Positions 6,411-14,403 of a DNA stretch of 64,000 nucleotides are shown piece by piece; position 1 is the stretch's first letter, and each line of letters opens with the position of its first letter. The DNA lies in assembly GCA_017546125.1 (NCBI GenBank), contig JAFYXO010000022.1:1-64000 (forward strand). Reading direction: 5' to 3'. Made by a program: the position numbers and the translations under genes. This DNA is from Bacteroidales bacterium (GTDB taxonomy: Bacteria > Bacteroidota > Bacteroidia > Bacteroidales > UBA932). Under the pieces are notes generated by a model. The model made no database searches and was not told where the DNA came from. It was given only the letters and a program-made list of their open reading frames with translations.

Positions 6411-8539
6411 GCAGAATAATGAAAATACGCCAATTGGACAAGCATGACTGCGGAGCGGCATGCCTGGCATCCATCTCATCATACTACGGACTGACTATAC
6501 CCGTTACCGAGATCAGACAAAAATGCAATACCGGCCTAGAGGGGACAAATATAGGGGGGATTGTCCGAGCTGCAACATCTTTACAGCTCGAAGCTCACGC
6601 TTATAAATCTTCAACACCTTGCTATACATCAAAACATCTTTCAGAAATCCCCCTCCCCTCTATTCTCCACTTCAGAAACACTGAAGGATGGCTGCATTTC
6701 GTGGTGCTATACAAAGTAACAGAGAAACATATCCATATAATGGACCCTTCAGACGGAGAGGTGCACAAGCTTAATGAGAAGGAGTTCTCTGAGGCTTGGA
6801 CAGGCTACATTATAACTGTATCACCCGGGGAAGGTTTTCTCAAAGGGGACACTACTACCCCATTCATCAAAAGGGTAATCGGACTGGTTTCACTCTACAG
6901 GAAGGAGATAATACCATCTCTGATAGGATCTATGATATATGTACTGATAGGGCTAAGTATCTCCATATTCTTACAGAACATCATAGACAATATCATTCCA
7001 AACAGGGACACTTACACCTTCGGATGGTACTCTTTAGGGATAGGGATACTGATAGCTCTGTCGGTATTCATAGGGTATATCCGGTCTGTTCTCACCATTC
7101 GTGGGAGCATCAAAATAGATGGGACACTGATTTTGGGATACATACATCACATCCTCCGCCTCCCCTTGGCATTTTTCCATGAAAGGAGTACCGGAGACAT
7201 AAATTCGAGGGTGAATGATGTTTACAGAATCAGGGCTTTTGTCTCAGGGAAACTCATTATGATCTCAATATCTGTAGTCGCACTGATATTGTCATTCATA
7301 CTTCTGTTTACCTTCTATTGGAAGCTGGCTGCCCTGACTCTGGGGTTCATTCCCCTCTATGCGATTCTCTATTTCATTGCCGACAAGAGGAACAAGAGGA
7401 ACAATAAAAGGATTATTGAGGCATCTGCCATTTTTGAGAACAGCACGATCGGGAGCATCACATCCATTGAGACGGCCAAATACTTCTCATCAGAGGAGCT
7501 TTTCTACAAAAAAGTGGAGGGTAAATATACCGATATGGCCCACAAACTTTTTTATGGTGGAAAGAGCAATGCAAAAATTCATCTGATGATAGACACAGTC
7601 ACACAGATGCTCTCATTTATCACCATCATCCTGGGAACACTGTTCGTTCTGAATGGAGAGCTTACCACAGGGGAACTGGTCTCATTCTACACCATCTCCA
7701 GTTTCTTCACATCTCCACTCTCAATTCTCATAGAGAGCACCTACGAGCTAAATGATGCCAAGATAGCGGCTCAGAGGGTGTTTGAGATTCTCGATTTGAA
7801 GGAGGAGTTCATTTGTGATGAAGAGAGGATACAGGTGCCCCCTGCCTCGGGGGATATAACCTTCAAAAATATCTCATTCCGCTATCCGGGGAAAAGAAAC
7901 CTCTTCCAAAACCTTAACCTTACTATCCATCAGGGGGCGATAACATCGGTAATTGGGGACAATGGGTGCGGCAAAAGTACCATTGCATCGCTTTTGATGC
8001 GGGGGTACCTCCCCACAGAGGGGTCAATAGAGATAGATGGGACAAATATAAACGACATAGATATTCAGGAGTGGCGCAAACACATATCAATCATCCCACA
8101 AAAGGAGAGTTTGTTTGATGGAACCGTACTGGATAATATTGTGCTTGGAGATTGGAGCAAGGGCATTGACAATGTGCTGGAGACATGTGAATATGTCGGG
8201 ATGATTGATTTTTTCAAACAACACCCAGAAGGGTTGCAGACGCGGGTGGGTGAACAGGGGAAGTACCTGTCCTCTGGGGAGAGGAGCAAAATATCCCTCG
8301 CCAGGGCAATAATACGCCAACCCAGGATTCTGATTATGGATGAGGTGACATCCCACCTCGACTCAGAATCGGCATCCAGAATATATGAGATCTCCCGGGA
8401 ACTCACCTCCAAAGGGGTAACAATTCTAAACATTACCCATGATAAGAGGTTTCTGGAGTATTCAGACTATATAGTAGATCTTAATAAATGTGTACACAAC
8501 GGTGAAGAGCGCACACCTGAAAGTTGCACTCAAGCTTAA
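6407..8539 (+). CDS. Peptidase-containing ABC exporter (C39 peptidase, bacteriocin type)
   Basis: A 710-residue exporter that should cut double-glycine leaders and pump the mature peptide across the inner membrane. Residues 1-130 are a C39 cysteine peptidase with Gln9, Cys15 (in 'DKHDCGAACLAS'), His97 and Asp113 (DPSDG) all present. Residues about 160-445 form the six-helix transmembrane domain. The ATPase follows with Walker A 'GDNGCGKST' (about 517-525), Q-loop 'IPQKESLFDGT', a degenerate signature 'LSSGERSK' in place of LSGGQ, Walker B 'ILIMDEVTSHLD' and H-loop 'NITHD'. The start overlaps the 46-codon ORF by 4 bp; the two leader peptides follow after 10 bp. With the TolC- and HlyD-like genes downstream it makes a complete type I export path. 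Confidence 0.95.
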   Translation: MSRIMKIRQLDKHDCGAACLASISSYYGLTIPVTEIRQKCNTGLEGTNIGGIVRAATSLQLEAHAYKSSTPCYTSKHLSEIPLPSILHFRNTEGWLHFVVLYKVTEKHIHIMDPSDGEVHKLNEKEFSEAWTGYIITVSPGEGFLKGDTTTPFIKRVIGLVSLYRKEIIPSLIGSMIYVLIGLSISIFLQNIIDNIIPNRDTYTFGWYSLGIGILIALSVFIGYIRSVLTIRGSIKIDGTLILGYIHHILRLPLAFFHERSTGDINSRVNDVYRIRAFVSGKLIMISISVVALILSFILLFTFYWKLAALTLGFIPLYAILYFIADKRNKRNNKRIIEASAIFENSTIGSITSIETAKYFSSEELFYKKVEGKYTDMAHKLFYGGKSNAKIHLMIDTVTQMLSFITIILGTLFVLNGELTTGELVSFYTISSFFTSPLSILIESTYELNDAKIAAQRVFEILDLKEEFICDEERIQVPPASGDITFKNISFRYPGKRNLFQNLNLTIHQGAITSVIGDNGCGKSTIASLLMRGYLPTEGSIEIDGTNINDIDIQEWRKHISIIPQKESLFDGTVLDNIVLGDWSKGIDNVLETCEYVGMIDFFKQHPEGLQTRVGEQGKYLSSGERSKISLARAIIRQPRILIMDEVTSHLDSESASRIYEISRELTSKGVTILNITHDKRFLEYSDYIVDLNKCVHNGEERTPESCTQA

Positions 8540-8549
8540 CATCAACATT

Positions 8550-8741
8550 ATGGAAGAGAAAAATTCAATGGGAAAGAACTGGGTAGAGCTGAGCACTTCC
8601 GAGGCAGAGGCAGTCAGAGGTGGAATCGGGTTAGGAAACATCAAACATCTGTTAAAGTTGATTGGAAGTTTGTTCAACTTCGCCCACGACTATTATGAAG
8701 ACTTCAAGCGTGGCTACGAAAATGGGTGGAATCTGTTCTAA
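8550..8741 (+). CDS. Double-glycine leader peptide A (putative two-peptide bacteriocin component)
   Basis: 63 codons from ATG 8550, 10 bp after the exporter stop; an in-frame ATG at 8568 would shorten the leader by six residues. The leader ends 'ELSTSEAEAVRGG', fitting the consensus L-S-x-x-E-x-x-x-(I/V)-x-G-G at every fixed position. Cutting after Gly25 gives a 38-residue product without cysteine: an amphipathic stretch (IGLGNIKHLLKLIGSLF), an aromatic/charged middle (HDYYEDFK) and a tail with GYENG (a GxxxG motif) and Trp. The downstream neighbour is a second peptide of the same kind. No YGNGV motif and no lanthipeptide-type Cys. Antimicrobial or signalling activity is inferred. Confidence 0.85.
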   Translation: MEEKNSMGKNWVELSTSEAEAVRGGIGLGNIKHLLKLIGSLFNFAHDYYEDFKRGYENGWNLF

Positions 8742-8755
8742 AAAAGGGGGATATT

Positions 8756-8938
8756 ATGTACAAGAATTTTATAGCATTGACCGAGGATGAATTATACGAC
8801 ATATACGGAGGGAGATCGGAAGATATGGCCGACATCGTTGAATTTATCGGTATGGGATTCGGGATTATTGCCAAACTTATAGACAAGATCAAATCGGCAT
8901 TCAAGGATGCCCAGAAAAAACCTGCACAAGCACAATAA
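8756..8938 (+). CDS. Double-glycine leader peptide B (putative two-peptide bacteriocin component)
   Basis: 60 codons from ATG 8756, preceded by a purine-rich aaaaaaggggg stretch; an upstream in-frame GTG (8726) would overlap peptide A and is not needed. The 19-residue leader ends 'ALTEDELYDIYGG', again matching the double-glycine consensus (Leu-12, Glu-8, Leu-7, Ile-4, Gly-Gly). The predicted 41-residue product has an acidic start (RSEDMADIVEF), a glycine-containing hydrophobic helix with GMGFG (GxxxG), then a lysine-rich helix (KLIDKIKSAFK) and a flexible Lys/Pro/Ala/Gln end. No cysteine. Its TAA overlaps the ATG of the TolC-like gene (TAATG), coupling peptide and export-machinery translation. 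Confidence 0.85.
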   Translation: MYKNFIALTEDELYDIYGGRSEDMADIVEFIGMGFGIIAKLIDKIKSAFKDAQKKPAQAQ

Positions 8939-10158
8939 TGGAGAGGATTGCCACCTTAATGTTCTTGCTTCTGCTTCATGCCTCTCCACTTTTGTGCTCC
9001 GGTCAAAAGATATGGACATTGGATATGTGCATAGAATATGGTCTTGAGCACAATCTGGATATAGAGTATAGCAGAATTACCTCTATTCAGGCCAAAAATG
9101 AACTGATCAGGTCCAAACTGGAGTATTTGCCCACCCTAAATGGGACAGCGGCACTGAGTATTCATCCCGAGTCTCAGTTCACCCCATCAATAGGTATGTC
9201 ATCCATACTGTTTGACGGAATGAGAAGATACAACAGCACTAAGAGCCTGAAGACATCATTTGAGATATCTGAGGTGGAGAGTGAGAGGATCAGAAACGAA
9301 CTCTCTATCTCCATCACCAAAGCATATTTGGATGTACTACTCTCCATAGAGCTGGAGAGGGTAGCAAAGGAGAGTTACAGAACTATTGAGGAGCAATGCC
9401 TTAAGCAGAAAATACTTTTCGAATCGGGGAAGAGCACATACTCATCCCTATTGGAGATGGAATCACAAAAATCTTTGGAGAAGGTGGAGCTGGTCAACTC
9501 ACATAACGTTTTATCAATAAACCTCATATCATTAACACACTTGATGAACCTCCCCTTCTCTGAGGATTTCTTCATATCAGACCAGCTGGTGGAGAACATG
9601 CCGCTTATAGAGTGGTCAGATATAGAGAGGATATATAAATCTGCACTCTCCCTACCCTACATAAGATCAGCTGAACTTGGCGTTATCCAAAAGGGATATG
9701 ACATGAAGATAGCTGCAGGTGGAATATCTCCCACTATCTCCATAGATATGATATACAACCTGAAGATGGACATCAACCAAATAGGGCTGACGGTGACAAT
9801 ACCCATTTTCAACAAAGGCCAAACACTGACATCGGTCAAAAACGCCACTTATGAGTACAGAAAATCTGAAATTGAACTGCAAAGGAGGCATCAGGAACTC
9901 TACAAGGATATCCAACATAGGGTACAGGAGGCCATATCATACTACCATGGGCATATGGCTGCCATTGACCGGCTCAACGCTGCCCGAACAGCCTATGAAA
10001 CTATCAGAGAGAAGTTCGAAGTGGGGCTTGTATCACCAAACGATTACATCAGAGCCAGGAATGATCTGTATGAGGCATCTTCCCAATCCATACAGACCAA
10101 ATACAGATATTTGTTTCAAATCAAAATTCTAGATTTATACCAAGGTGAAGCCAGGTAA
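8938..10158 (+). CDS. TolC-family outer-membrane channel of the peptide exporter
   Basis: 406 residues with a signal peptide (hydrophobic 7-20, probable cleavage near 'LLCSGQ') and then 'WTLDMCIEYGLEHNLDIEYS', the hallmark opening of TolC/OEP proteins. Long helical repeats with coiled-coil character (for example about 110-180 and 310-380) fit the periplasmic tunnel. TolC proteins form trimers spanning outer membrane and periplasm. The start codon overlaps the stop of peptide B by one base; the end overlaps the HlyD-like gene by 14 bp. A dedicated channel inside the operon supports export to the outside rather than to the periplasm. Confidence 0.92.
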   Translation: MERIATLMFLLLLHASPLLCSGQKIWTLDMCIEYGLEHNLDIEYSRITSIQAKNELIRSKLEYLPTLNGTAALSIHPESQFTPSIGMSSILFDGMRRYNSTKSLKTSFEISEVESERIRNELSISITKAYLDVLLSIELERVAKESYRTIEEQCLKQKILFESGKSTYSSLLEMESQKSLEKVELVNSHNVLSINLISLTHLMNLPFSEDFFISDQLVENMPLIEWSDIERIYKSALSLPYIRSAELGVIQKGYDMKIAAGGISPTISIDMIYNLKMDINQIGLTVTIPIFNKGQTLTSVKNATYEYRKSEIELQRRHQELYKDIQHRVQEAISYYHGHMAAIDRLNAARTAYETIREKFEVGLVSPNDYIRARNDLYEASSQSIQTKYRYLFQIKILDLYQGEAR

Positions 10159-11299
10159 AATAAAGATAAGATGGTGGTATTACCCCTCCGCTTTCCTTCT
10201 ACTCATTATAGTCTTACTAAGTGGAGGGGATGAAGGGACTGCAGTGTATGTGTCCACCCCGGAAATAACCGACATCTCCGAGAGTATCCCGGCAAACGGG
10301 AAGGTTCGCCCCGTATCGGAGGTCCATATCAGCCCTGATGTTTCCGGGGAGATAATAGAGATCCTTTTTGAGGAGGGTATGGCTGTACAAAAGGGGGATC
10401 TCCTCATCAAAATCAAACCTGACATTTACATATCCATACTGGACCAGGCAATGGCCACATTCAAAGCGACCAAAGCGCAATATGCACAGCAGGAGGCAAC
10501 ACTTGAGAGGGCAAAGGTGCAGTTTGAAAGATACTCCACCCTCCTGGAGAAGAGGGCCATTTCACTCGCAGAATATGAGGAGGCCAAGATAGATTACACG
10601 ATTGCCCTGAAAGGGCTTGAAACCTCCAAATATCAGATCCAAAGTGCTCAGGCAGGGGTTAGAGAGGCTCAGGAGAATCTCTCCAAAACAGCAATATACT
10701 CACCTATGGATGGGGTTATCACCAAGTTGCTTGTGGAGAAGGGGGAACGTGTAGTGGGTACATCCCAAATGGCAGGCACAGAGATAATGAGGATATCTGA
10801 TATGACCCAGATGGAGGTGGTGGTGGATGTGAATGAAAATGACATTGCCAAGATATCAAAGGGGGACAGTGTGGAGATAGTATTCGACGCACTCAGACAT
10901 GAGCTTTTCCAGGGAATCGTCACTAAAATAGCCAACTCATCCAAAAGTCTGGGATATAGTGCCGATCAGGTGGCATCTTTCGAGGTGAACATTCTCATTA
11001 TTGGGGGGAGTGAACATTTGAGACCAGGAATGTCAGCATCGGTCACTATCAATACAGAGAAAAAAGAGGATATTATTACTGTTCCTCTTCGGTGTATAAA
11101 TCCAAATGGTTGTATATTTGTAGTCTCAAATGACCGGAACACGGTTCAGGAGAGGAGAATCATCACCGGTATCCAGGATATCCATCGGATAGAGATAATA
11201 GATGGTCTGGAACCTGATGAGGAGATAGTAATCGGCCCACATGAAGCCATAAACAAAAATTTGACCGACAATGGAAAAATATTTATTGATCGAAACTAG
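10145..11299 (+). CDS. HlyD/MacA-like periplasmic adaptor of the peptide exporter
   Basis: 384 residues from a GTG start at 10145, inside the end of the TolC-like gene; no ATG offers a start that keeps the N-terminal membrane anchor (about 11-25). After the anchor come the half lipoyl domain ('VSGEIIEILFEEGMAVQKGDLL'-type, about 62-87), a helical hairpin (about 95-180), the second lipoyl half ('SPMDGVITKLLVEKGERV'-type), a beta-barrel and a membrane-proximal domain. It bridges the ABC exporter and the TolC channel. Its last 29 bases overlap the start of tsaB in another frame, so the operon is fused in transcription, and probably translation, to a housekeeping gene. Confidence 0.92.
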   Translation: MKPGKIKIRWWYYPSAFLLLIIVLLSGGDEGTAVYVSTPEITDISESIPANGKVRPVSEVHISPDVSGEIIEILFEEGMAVQKGDLLIKIKPDIYISILDQAMATFKATKAQYAQQEATLERAKVQFERYSTLLEKRAISLAEYEEAKIDYTIALKGLETSKYQIQSAQAGVREAQENLSKTAIYSPMDGVITKLLVEKGERVVGTSQMAGTEIMRISDMTQMEVVVDVNENDIAKISKGDSVEIVFDALRHELFQGIVTKIANSSKSLGYSADQVASFEVNILIIGGSEHLRPGMSASVTINTEKKEDIITVPLRCINPNGCIFVVSNDRNTVQERRIITGIQDIHRIEIIDGLEPDEEIVIGPHEAINKNLTDNGKIFIDRN

Positions 11300-11969
11300 C
11301 ACAGATGCATGTTCTGCTGCTATTGCCGAAGGGGAAAATATTATAGCATCCGAGTATATTCAGGAGTATAAAGCTCACGCCAGACTCCTTGTACCTATGG
11401 TAGAGAAATTACTGAACAAAGCAAATATTACCCTTTCAGAGTGCTCAGCTGTGGCGGTAAGTGAGGGGCCCGGATCGTACACCGGCTTGAGGGTAGGCGT
11501 ATCTTCTGCAAAAGGGTTGTGCTACGGTGCAGGTATTCCACTGTTGGGTGTACCCACATTGGATATTTTGGCACAGATGGGTATAGAGAAGATCAATACT
11601 GAAAAGAGTGTCATTGTCCCTATGCTTGATGCAAGGAGGATGGAGGTATATTGCGCAGCATATGACCATTGCGGAAAAAGGGTATCGGATATTAAGGCTG
11701 AGATTCTCGATGAAAACAGTTTTGAAGCGCTCTTTGCCGAGTACGATCAGGTAATCTTCATAGGTGATGGCGCGGAGAAATTTGAAGTTTGCCTTGATGA
11801 AGCTAAAAAAGCGAAGTCCACTATCGTAGGGTGCAGACCAGACGCAAGATATATGGTCAAGCCGGCGATTGATGCATACAAAAAAGAAGAGTTCAAAGAT
11901 ATTGCATACTTTGAACCCTTCTATCTTAAAGATTTCGTTGCCGGAGTAAGCAAGAAATCGCTTATCTGA
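11271..11969 (+). CDS. tsaB: tRNA threonylcarbamoyladenosine biosynthesis protein TsaB
   Basis: 232 residues of the ASKHA/Kae1 fold: N-terminal 'YLLIETSTDACSAAI', then 'HARLLVPMVEKLL' and 'SEGPGSYTGLRVGVSSAKGL', the characteristic TsaB blocks. TsaB is the scaffold partner of TsaD (with TsaE) in making t6A at position 37 of ANN-decoding tRNAs. It lacks the metal-binding HxxxH of TsaD ('HARLL' only), as expected. The start lies 29 bp inside the HlyD-like gene, so expression probably comes from the peptide operon transcript or an internal promoter. The 3' end overlaps the convergent lipoprotein gene by 8 bp. Confidence 0.93.
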   Translation: MEKYLLIETSTDACSAAIAEGENIIASEYIQEYKAHARLLVPMVEKLLNKANITLSECSAVAVSEGPGSYTGLRVGVSSAKGLCYGAGIPLLGVPTLDILAQMGIEKINTEKSVIVPMLDARRMEVYCAAYDHCGKRVSDIKAEILDENSFEALFAEYDQVIFIGDGAEKFEVCLDEAKKAKSTIVGCRPDARYMVKPAIDAYKKEEFKDIAYFEPFYLKDFVAGVSKKSLI

Positions 11970-13110
11970 CCAATCTTGAAATCACCTTCTCCAACTTTGC
12001 TGGCTCGAAGATATCTTTCTCTACGATATCACCTTTCTTGTCAATAACGTAAAGTGTAGGGATATTGGTGACATTGTACAGATTCAATGTACCTGATACA
12101 TTACCCGGGTCACATACACTTACCCATTCAAGGCCTTGTGCCTTAACTTGACTTGCCCAAGCTGTCTTGTCTGTATCTGCACACACCTGATACACCTCCA
12201 AACCTCTGTTTTTATATTTGTCATACAACTCCTTCAACTCAGCATTGAAGATTTTGTGTGTAGGCTCTGTAGTGGACCAGAATGACAGGATGATAACTTT
12301 ACCGTCAAGTTCTGACAGATTTCTGACTTTTGCATTTACATCATAAAGGCTGATGTCAGGGTGACTCATCTCTGATGCGTTATCAATCTTGGATCCCAAA
12401 TATATGTATTGTTCCCTCTGTTTGATATCATCAGCCAAAGATGATACATATGGAGAGTTAGGATATACCATACTTAGAGAATCGTACACTTTTTTGAAGA
12501 TGAACACATCATTTACATCACCATACACAGGGAGCTCCTCTGAGAATTTCTGATACATCACAGGGATCACTGAGATAGATTTGGAGTTGTTGATGAGGTA
12601 TTTGGTAGAGTTCTGTTTGTGTTGTACAAAAAGTTTTGTCAACTGAGTTGTGATTTCTCTGGCTTTCTTGTCATCTTTTGCTTGCTGGGCAGCATCCAAA
12701 GCATTGAAAAGATTGTTCACCTTGGTCAACATCTCCTCTTGTGATCTCTCCCATTCTGCATATCTGACAGCCTCTTCTGAACCCTCTACGGTAGAGATTC
12801 CACCATCTTTAGCAACATTTACAGACAGTTTGTCCCCTTCCTGAAGAACTACAGATGCGATCTTGTTACCATCATTCAAGAAATAGTAGAAATCTGGTGA
12901 TCCAGGTTGGCAATTTGCCCCGAATTGGGCCTTTCCACCCTTCACATATATGGTATCTACCACATAGATTCTGTTGATAGATAGTTTGGTAACGATAATT
13001 TCTGTACTGTCAGCAGCACCCTCTACATTGAAGGTAACCTTTGCATTATGGTTTTGTGAACATGATGCCGCTACGACAAGTGCGAAAAGTAGTAGTACAA
13101 TTTTTTTCAT
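11962..13110 (-). CDS. Thioredoxin-fold lipoprotein (TlpA-like), lacking CxxC
   Basis: 382 residues with a lipoprotein signal (lipobox 'VAASC', Cys17), an N-terminal beta-rich DUF4369-like domain (about 25-130), a helical linker and a C-terminal TlpA/AhpC-TSA thioredoxin fold (about 240-382). At the active-site position, where redox members have W-C-x-x-C, this one reads 'FWSTTEPTHK', so both cysteines are missing. A thiol-disulfide role is therefore unlikely; a structural or binding role is more plausible. Last gene of the long minus-strand array, 3 bp after the HIT gene. Its stop overlaps the end of tsaB by 8 bp on the other strand. Confidence 0.85.
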   Translation of the reverse strand: MKKIVLLLFALVVAASCSQNHNAKVTFNVEGAADSTEIIVTKLSINRIYVVDTIYVKGGKAQFGANCQPGSPDFYYFLNDGNKIASVVLQEGDKLSVNVAKDGGISTVEGSEEAVRYAEWERSQEEMLTKVNNLFNALDAAQQAKDDKKAREITTQLTKLFVQHKQNSTKYLINNSKSISVIPVMYQKFSEELPVYGDVNDVFIFKKVYDSLSMVYPNSPYVSSLADDIKQREQYIYLGSKIDNASEMSHPDISLYDVNAKVRNLSELDGKVIILSFWSTTEPTHKIFNAELKELYDKYKNRGLEVYQVCADTDKTAWASQVKAQGLEWVSVCDPGNVSGTLNLYNVTNIPTLYVIDKKGDIVEKDIFEPAKLEKVISRLVR

Positions 13111-13113
13111 CGG

Positions 13114-13509
13114 TTATTCAAATGATAATGATATTTTCTCTGCAATTTCTTTAAATGTATCTGGAGTAAGTGACAGTTTGGCCTTTCTGAAATCCATATC
13201 CCCCTCTGACTGTAGAGGTACAAGATGGATATGGGCATGAGGAACTTCCATACCCAACACAGCCACACCTACCCTCTTGCAAGGGATAGCCTTCTTGATG
13301 GCAGCAGCCACCCTTTTGGCGAATAAAAAGAGTTCCTGATACTCCTTATCCTCTATGTCGAAGATATAATCTGTCTCTTGTTTGGGTATAACCAATGTAT
13401 GCCCCTGTGCAAGTGGATTGATATCGAGGAATGCATAGAATTTGTCACTCTCTGCCACCTTGTAGGATGGTATCTCTCCGTTGACGATACGTGTAAAAAT
13501 TGTTGCCAT
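13114..13509 (-). CDS. HIT family protein (HinT-like nucleotide hydrolase)
   Basis: 131 residues with the histidine-triad motif at 91-95 (H-A-H-I-H followed by LVPL) and the conserved opening 'IFTRIVNGEIPSYKV'. HinT-type enzymes hydrolyse nucleoside phosphoramidates such as AMP-lysine; cytoplasmic dimers. It sits 9 bp after greA and 3 bp before the lipoprotein gene. Full length for the family. Confidence 0.93.
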   Translation of the reverse strand: MATIFTRIVNGEIPSYKVAESDKFYAFLDINPLAQGHTLVIPKQETDYIFDIEDKEYQELFLFAKRVAAAIKKAIPCKRVGVAVLGMEVPHAHIHLVPLQSEGDMDFRKAKLSLTPDTFKEIAEKISLSFE

Positions 13510-13518
13510 GTGCTATGA

Positions 13519-13989
13519 TTAAATAGAGATATCCAACACTTCGAATTTAAGTACACCTGATGGCACCTGAACCTCCACTACATCACCTTTCTTTCTTCCG
13601 ATGAGTGCTTTACCGATAGGTGTTGCAGCTGCAAGCTTGCCCTCTCTGAAGTTAGCCTCACTTTCACCCACCAATGTATACTCTACAACGGTATTGTTGA
13701 TAAGGTTTTTAAGTTTTACCTTGTTCAACATCTGGATTTGCTCGGTATTGATGCGTGACTCATCGATCACCCTTGCATTAGCGATGGTATTCTCAAGTTT
13801 TGATATTTTCAACTCAAGCAGACCTTGTGCCTCCTTAGCTGCATCGTATTCTGCATTCTCAGACAGGTCACCTTTATCTCTTGCCTCAGCAATCTGTTTT
13901 GAGATTACTGGTCTTTGGGCGATCAGCTGTGCCAATTCACCTTTTAGTTTCTCCAGCCCTTCAGCCGTTACATAATGAATTTCAGACAT
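13519..13989 (-). CDS. greA: Transcription elongation factor GreA
   Basis: 156 residues. An N-terminal coiled coil ('LEKLKGELAQLIAQRP...', with the acidic tip 'DLSENAEYDAAKE' around 40-52) is followed by an FKBP-like C-terminal domain ('TPIGKALIGRKKGDVVEV'). It rescues backtracked RNA polymerase by stimulating transcript cleavage. The Asp/Glu pair of the tip (DLSE) is present. Located between a hypothetical gene (25 bp upstream) and the HIT gene in the same array. Confidence 0.96.
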   Translation of the reverse strand: MSEIHYVTAEGLEKLKGELAQLIAQRPVISKQIAEARDKGDLSENAEYDAAKEAQGLLELKISKLENTIANARVIDESRINTEQIQMLNKVKLKNLINNTVVEYTLVGESEANFREGKLAAATPIGKALIGRKKGDVVEVQVPSGVLKFEVLDISI

Positions 13990-14014
13990 AATATTTTTTA
14001 ATCTTTATTTCAAA

Positions 14015-14371
14015 TCAATACTCTTTATATTTAGGGCTCATCACCTCTGAATAGATGATCAGCTTCCTCTTTTCCTCTTTGGACATCCCCTTCCCCACTT
14101 TCACCTCATCCTCTTCATTCTGTACATTTTTCACTTTAGGCTCTGCCTCTTTGGGGACAACTCTTGTCTTTACAACAGGTCTGGCATAAATCTCCTTCTC
14201 CGGCTCCGCTTCGGGCTCAAGCTGGTCTTCGCCCAAACCCAGCTCTGACAAAAACTCCTGAAAGTCGCTTTTGTCCTGTTTCGACTGTGTCTTCATTTTA
14301 TTCTTTCCCAAGACTAATGGTAAAATAAAAAAAGCCACCATTGCGAGAACCGATATCCAAGATCCTTCCAT
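14015..14371 (-). CDS. Hypothetical single-span membrane protein
   Basis: 118 residues. One N-terminal hydrophobic helix (about 4-22, 'WISVLAMVAFFILPLVLG') is followed by a long charged, probably disordered segment rich in Glu, Lys and Pro (about 25-100), then a short conserved-looking end 'EKRKLIIYSEVMSPKYKEY'. I recognise no domain and assign no function. It lies between ribF (32 bp) and greA (25 bp) on the same strand. Confidence 0.75.
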   Translation of the reverse strand: MEGSWISVLAMVAFFILPLVLGKNKMKTQSKQDKSDFQEFLSELGLGEDQLEPEAEPEKEIYARPVVKTRVVPKEAEPKVKNVQNEEDEVKVGKGMSKEEKRKLIIYSEVMSPKYKEY

Positions 14372-14403
14372 GCTGCCTAAAGTTTATGTACAAATGTACT
14401 AAA

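Noticed and set aside
8087-8433. Minus-strand frames opposite the ATPase domain of the exporter
   Set aside because: Shadows of conserved Walker and signature motifs on the plus strand.
8490-8549. Upstream extension of peptide A to 8490
   Set aside because: It would overlap the end of the exporter by 50 bp and add a 20-residue stretch with no leader features; ATG 8550 gives a standard-length double-glycine leader.
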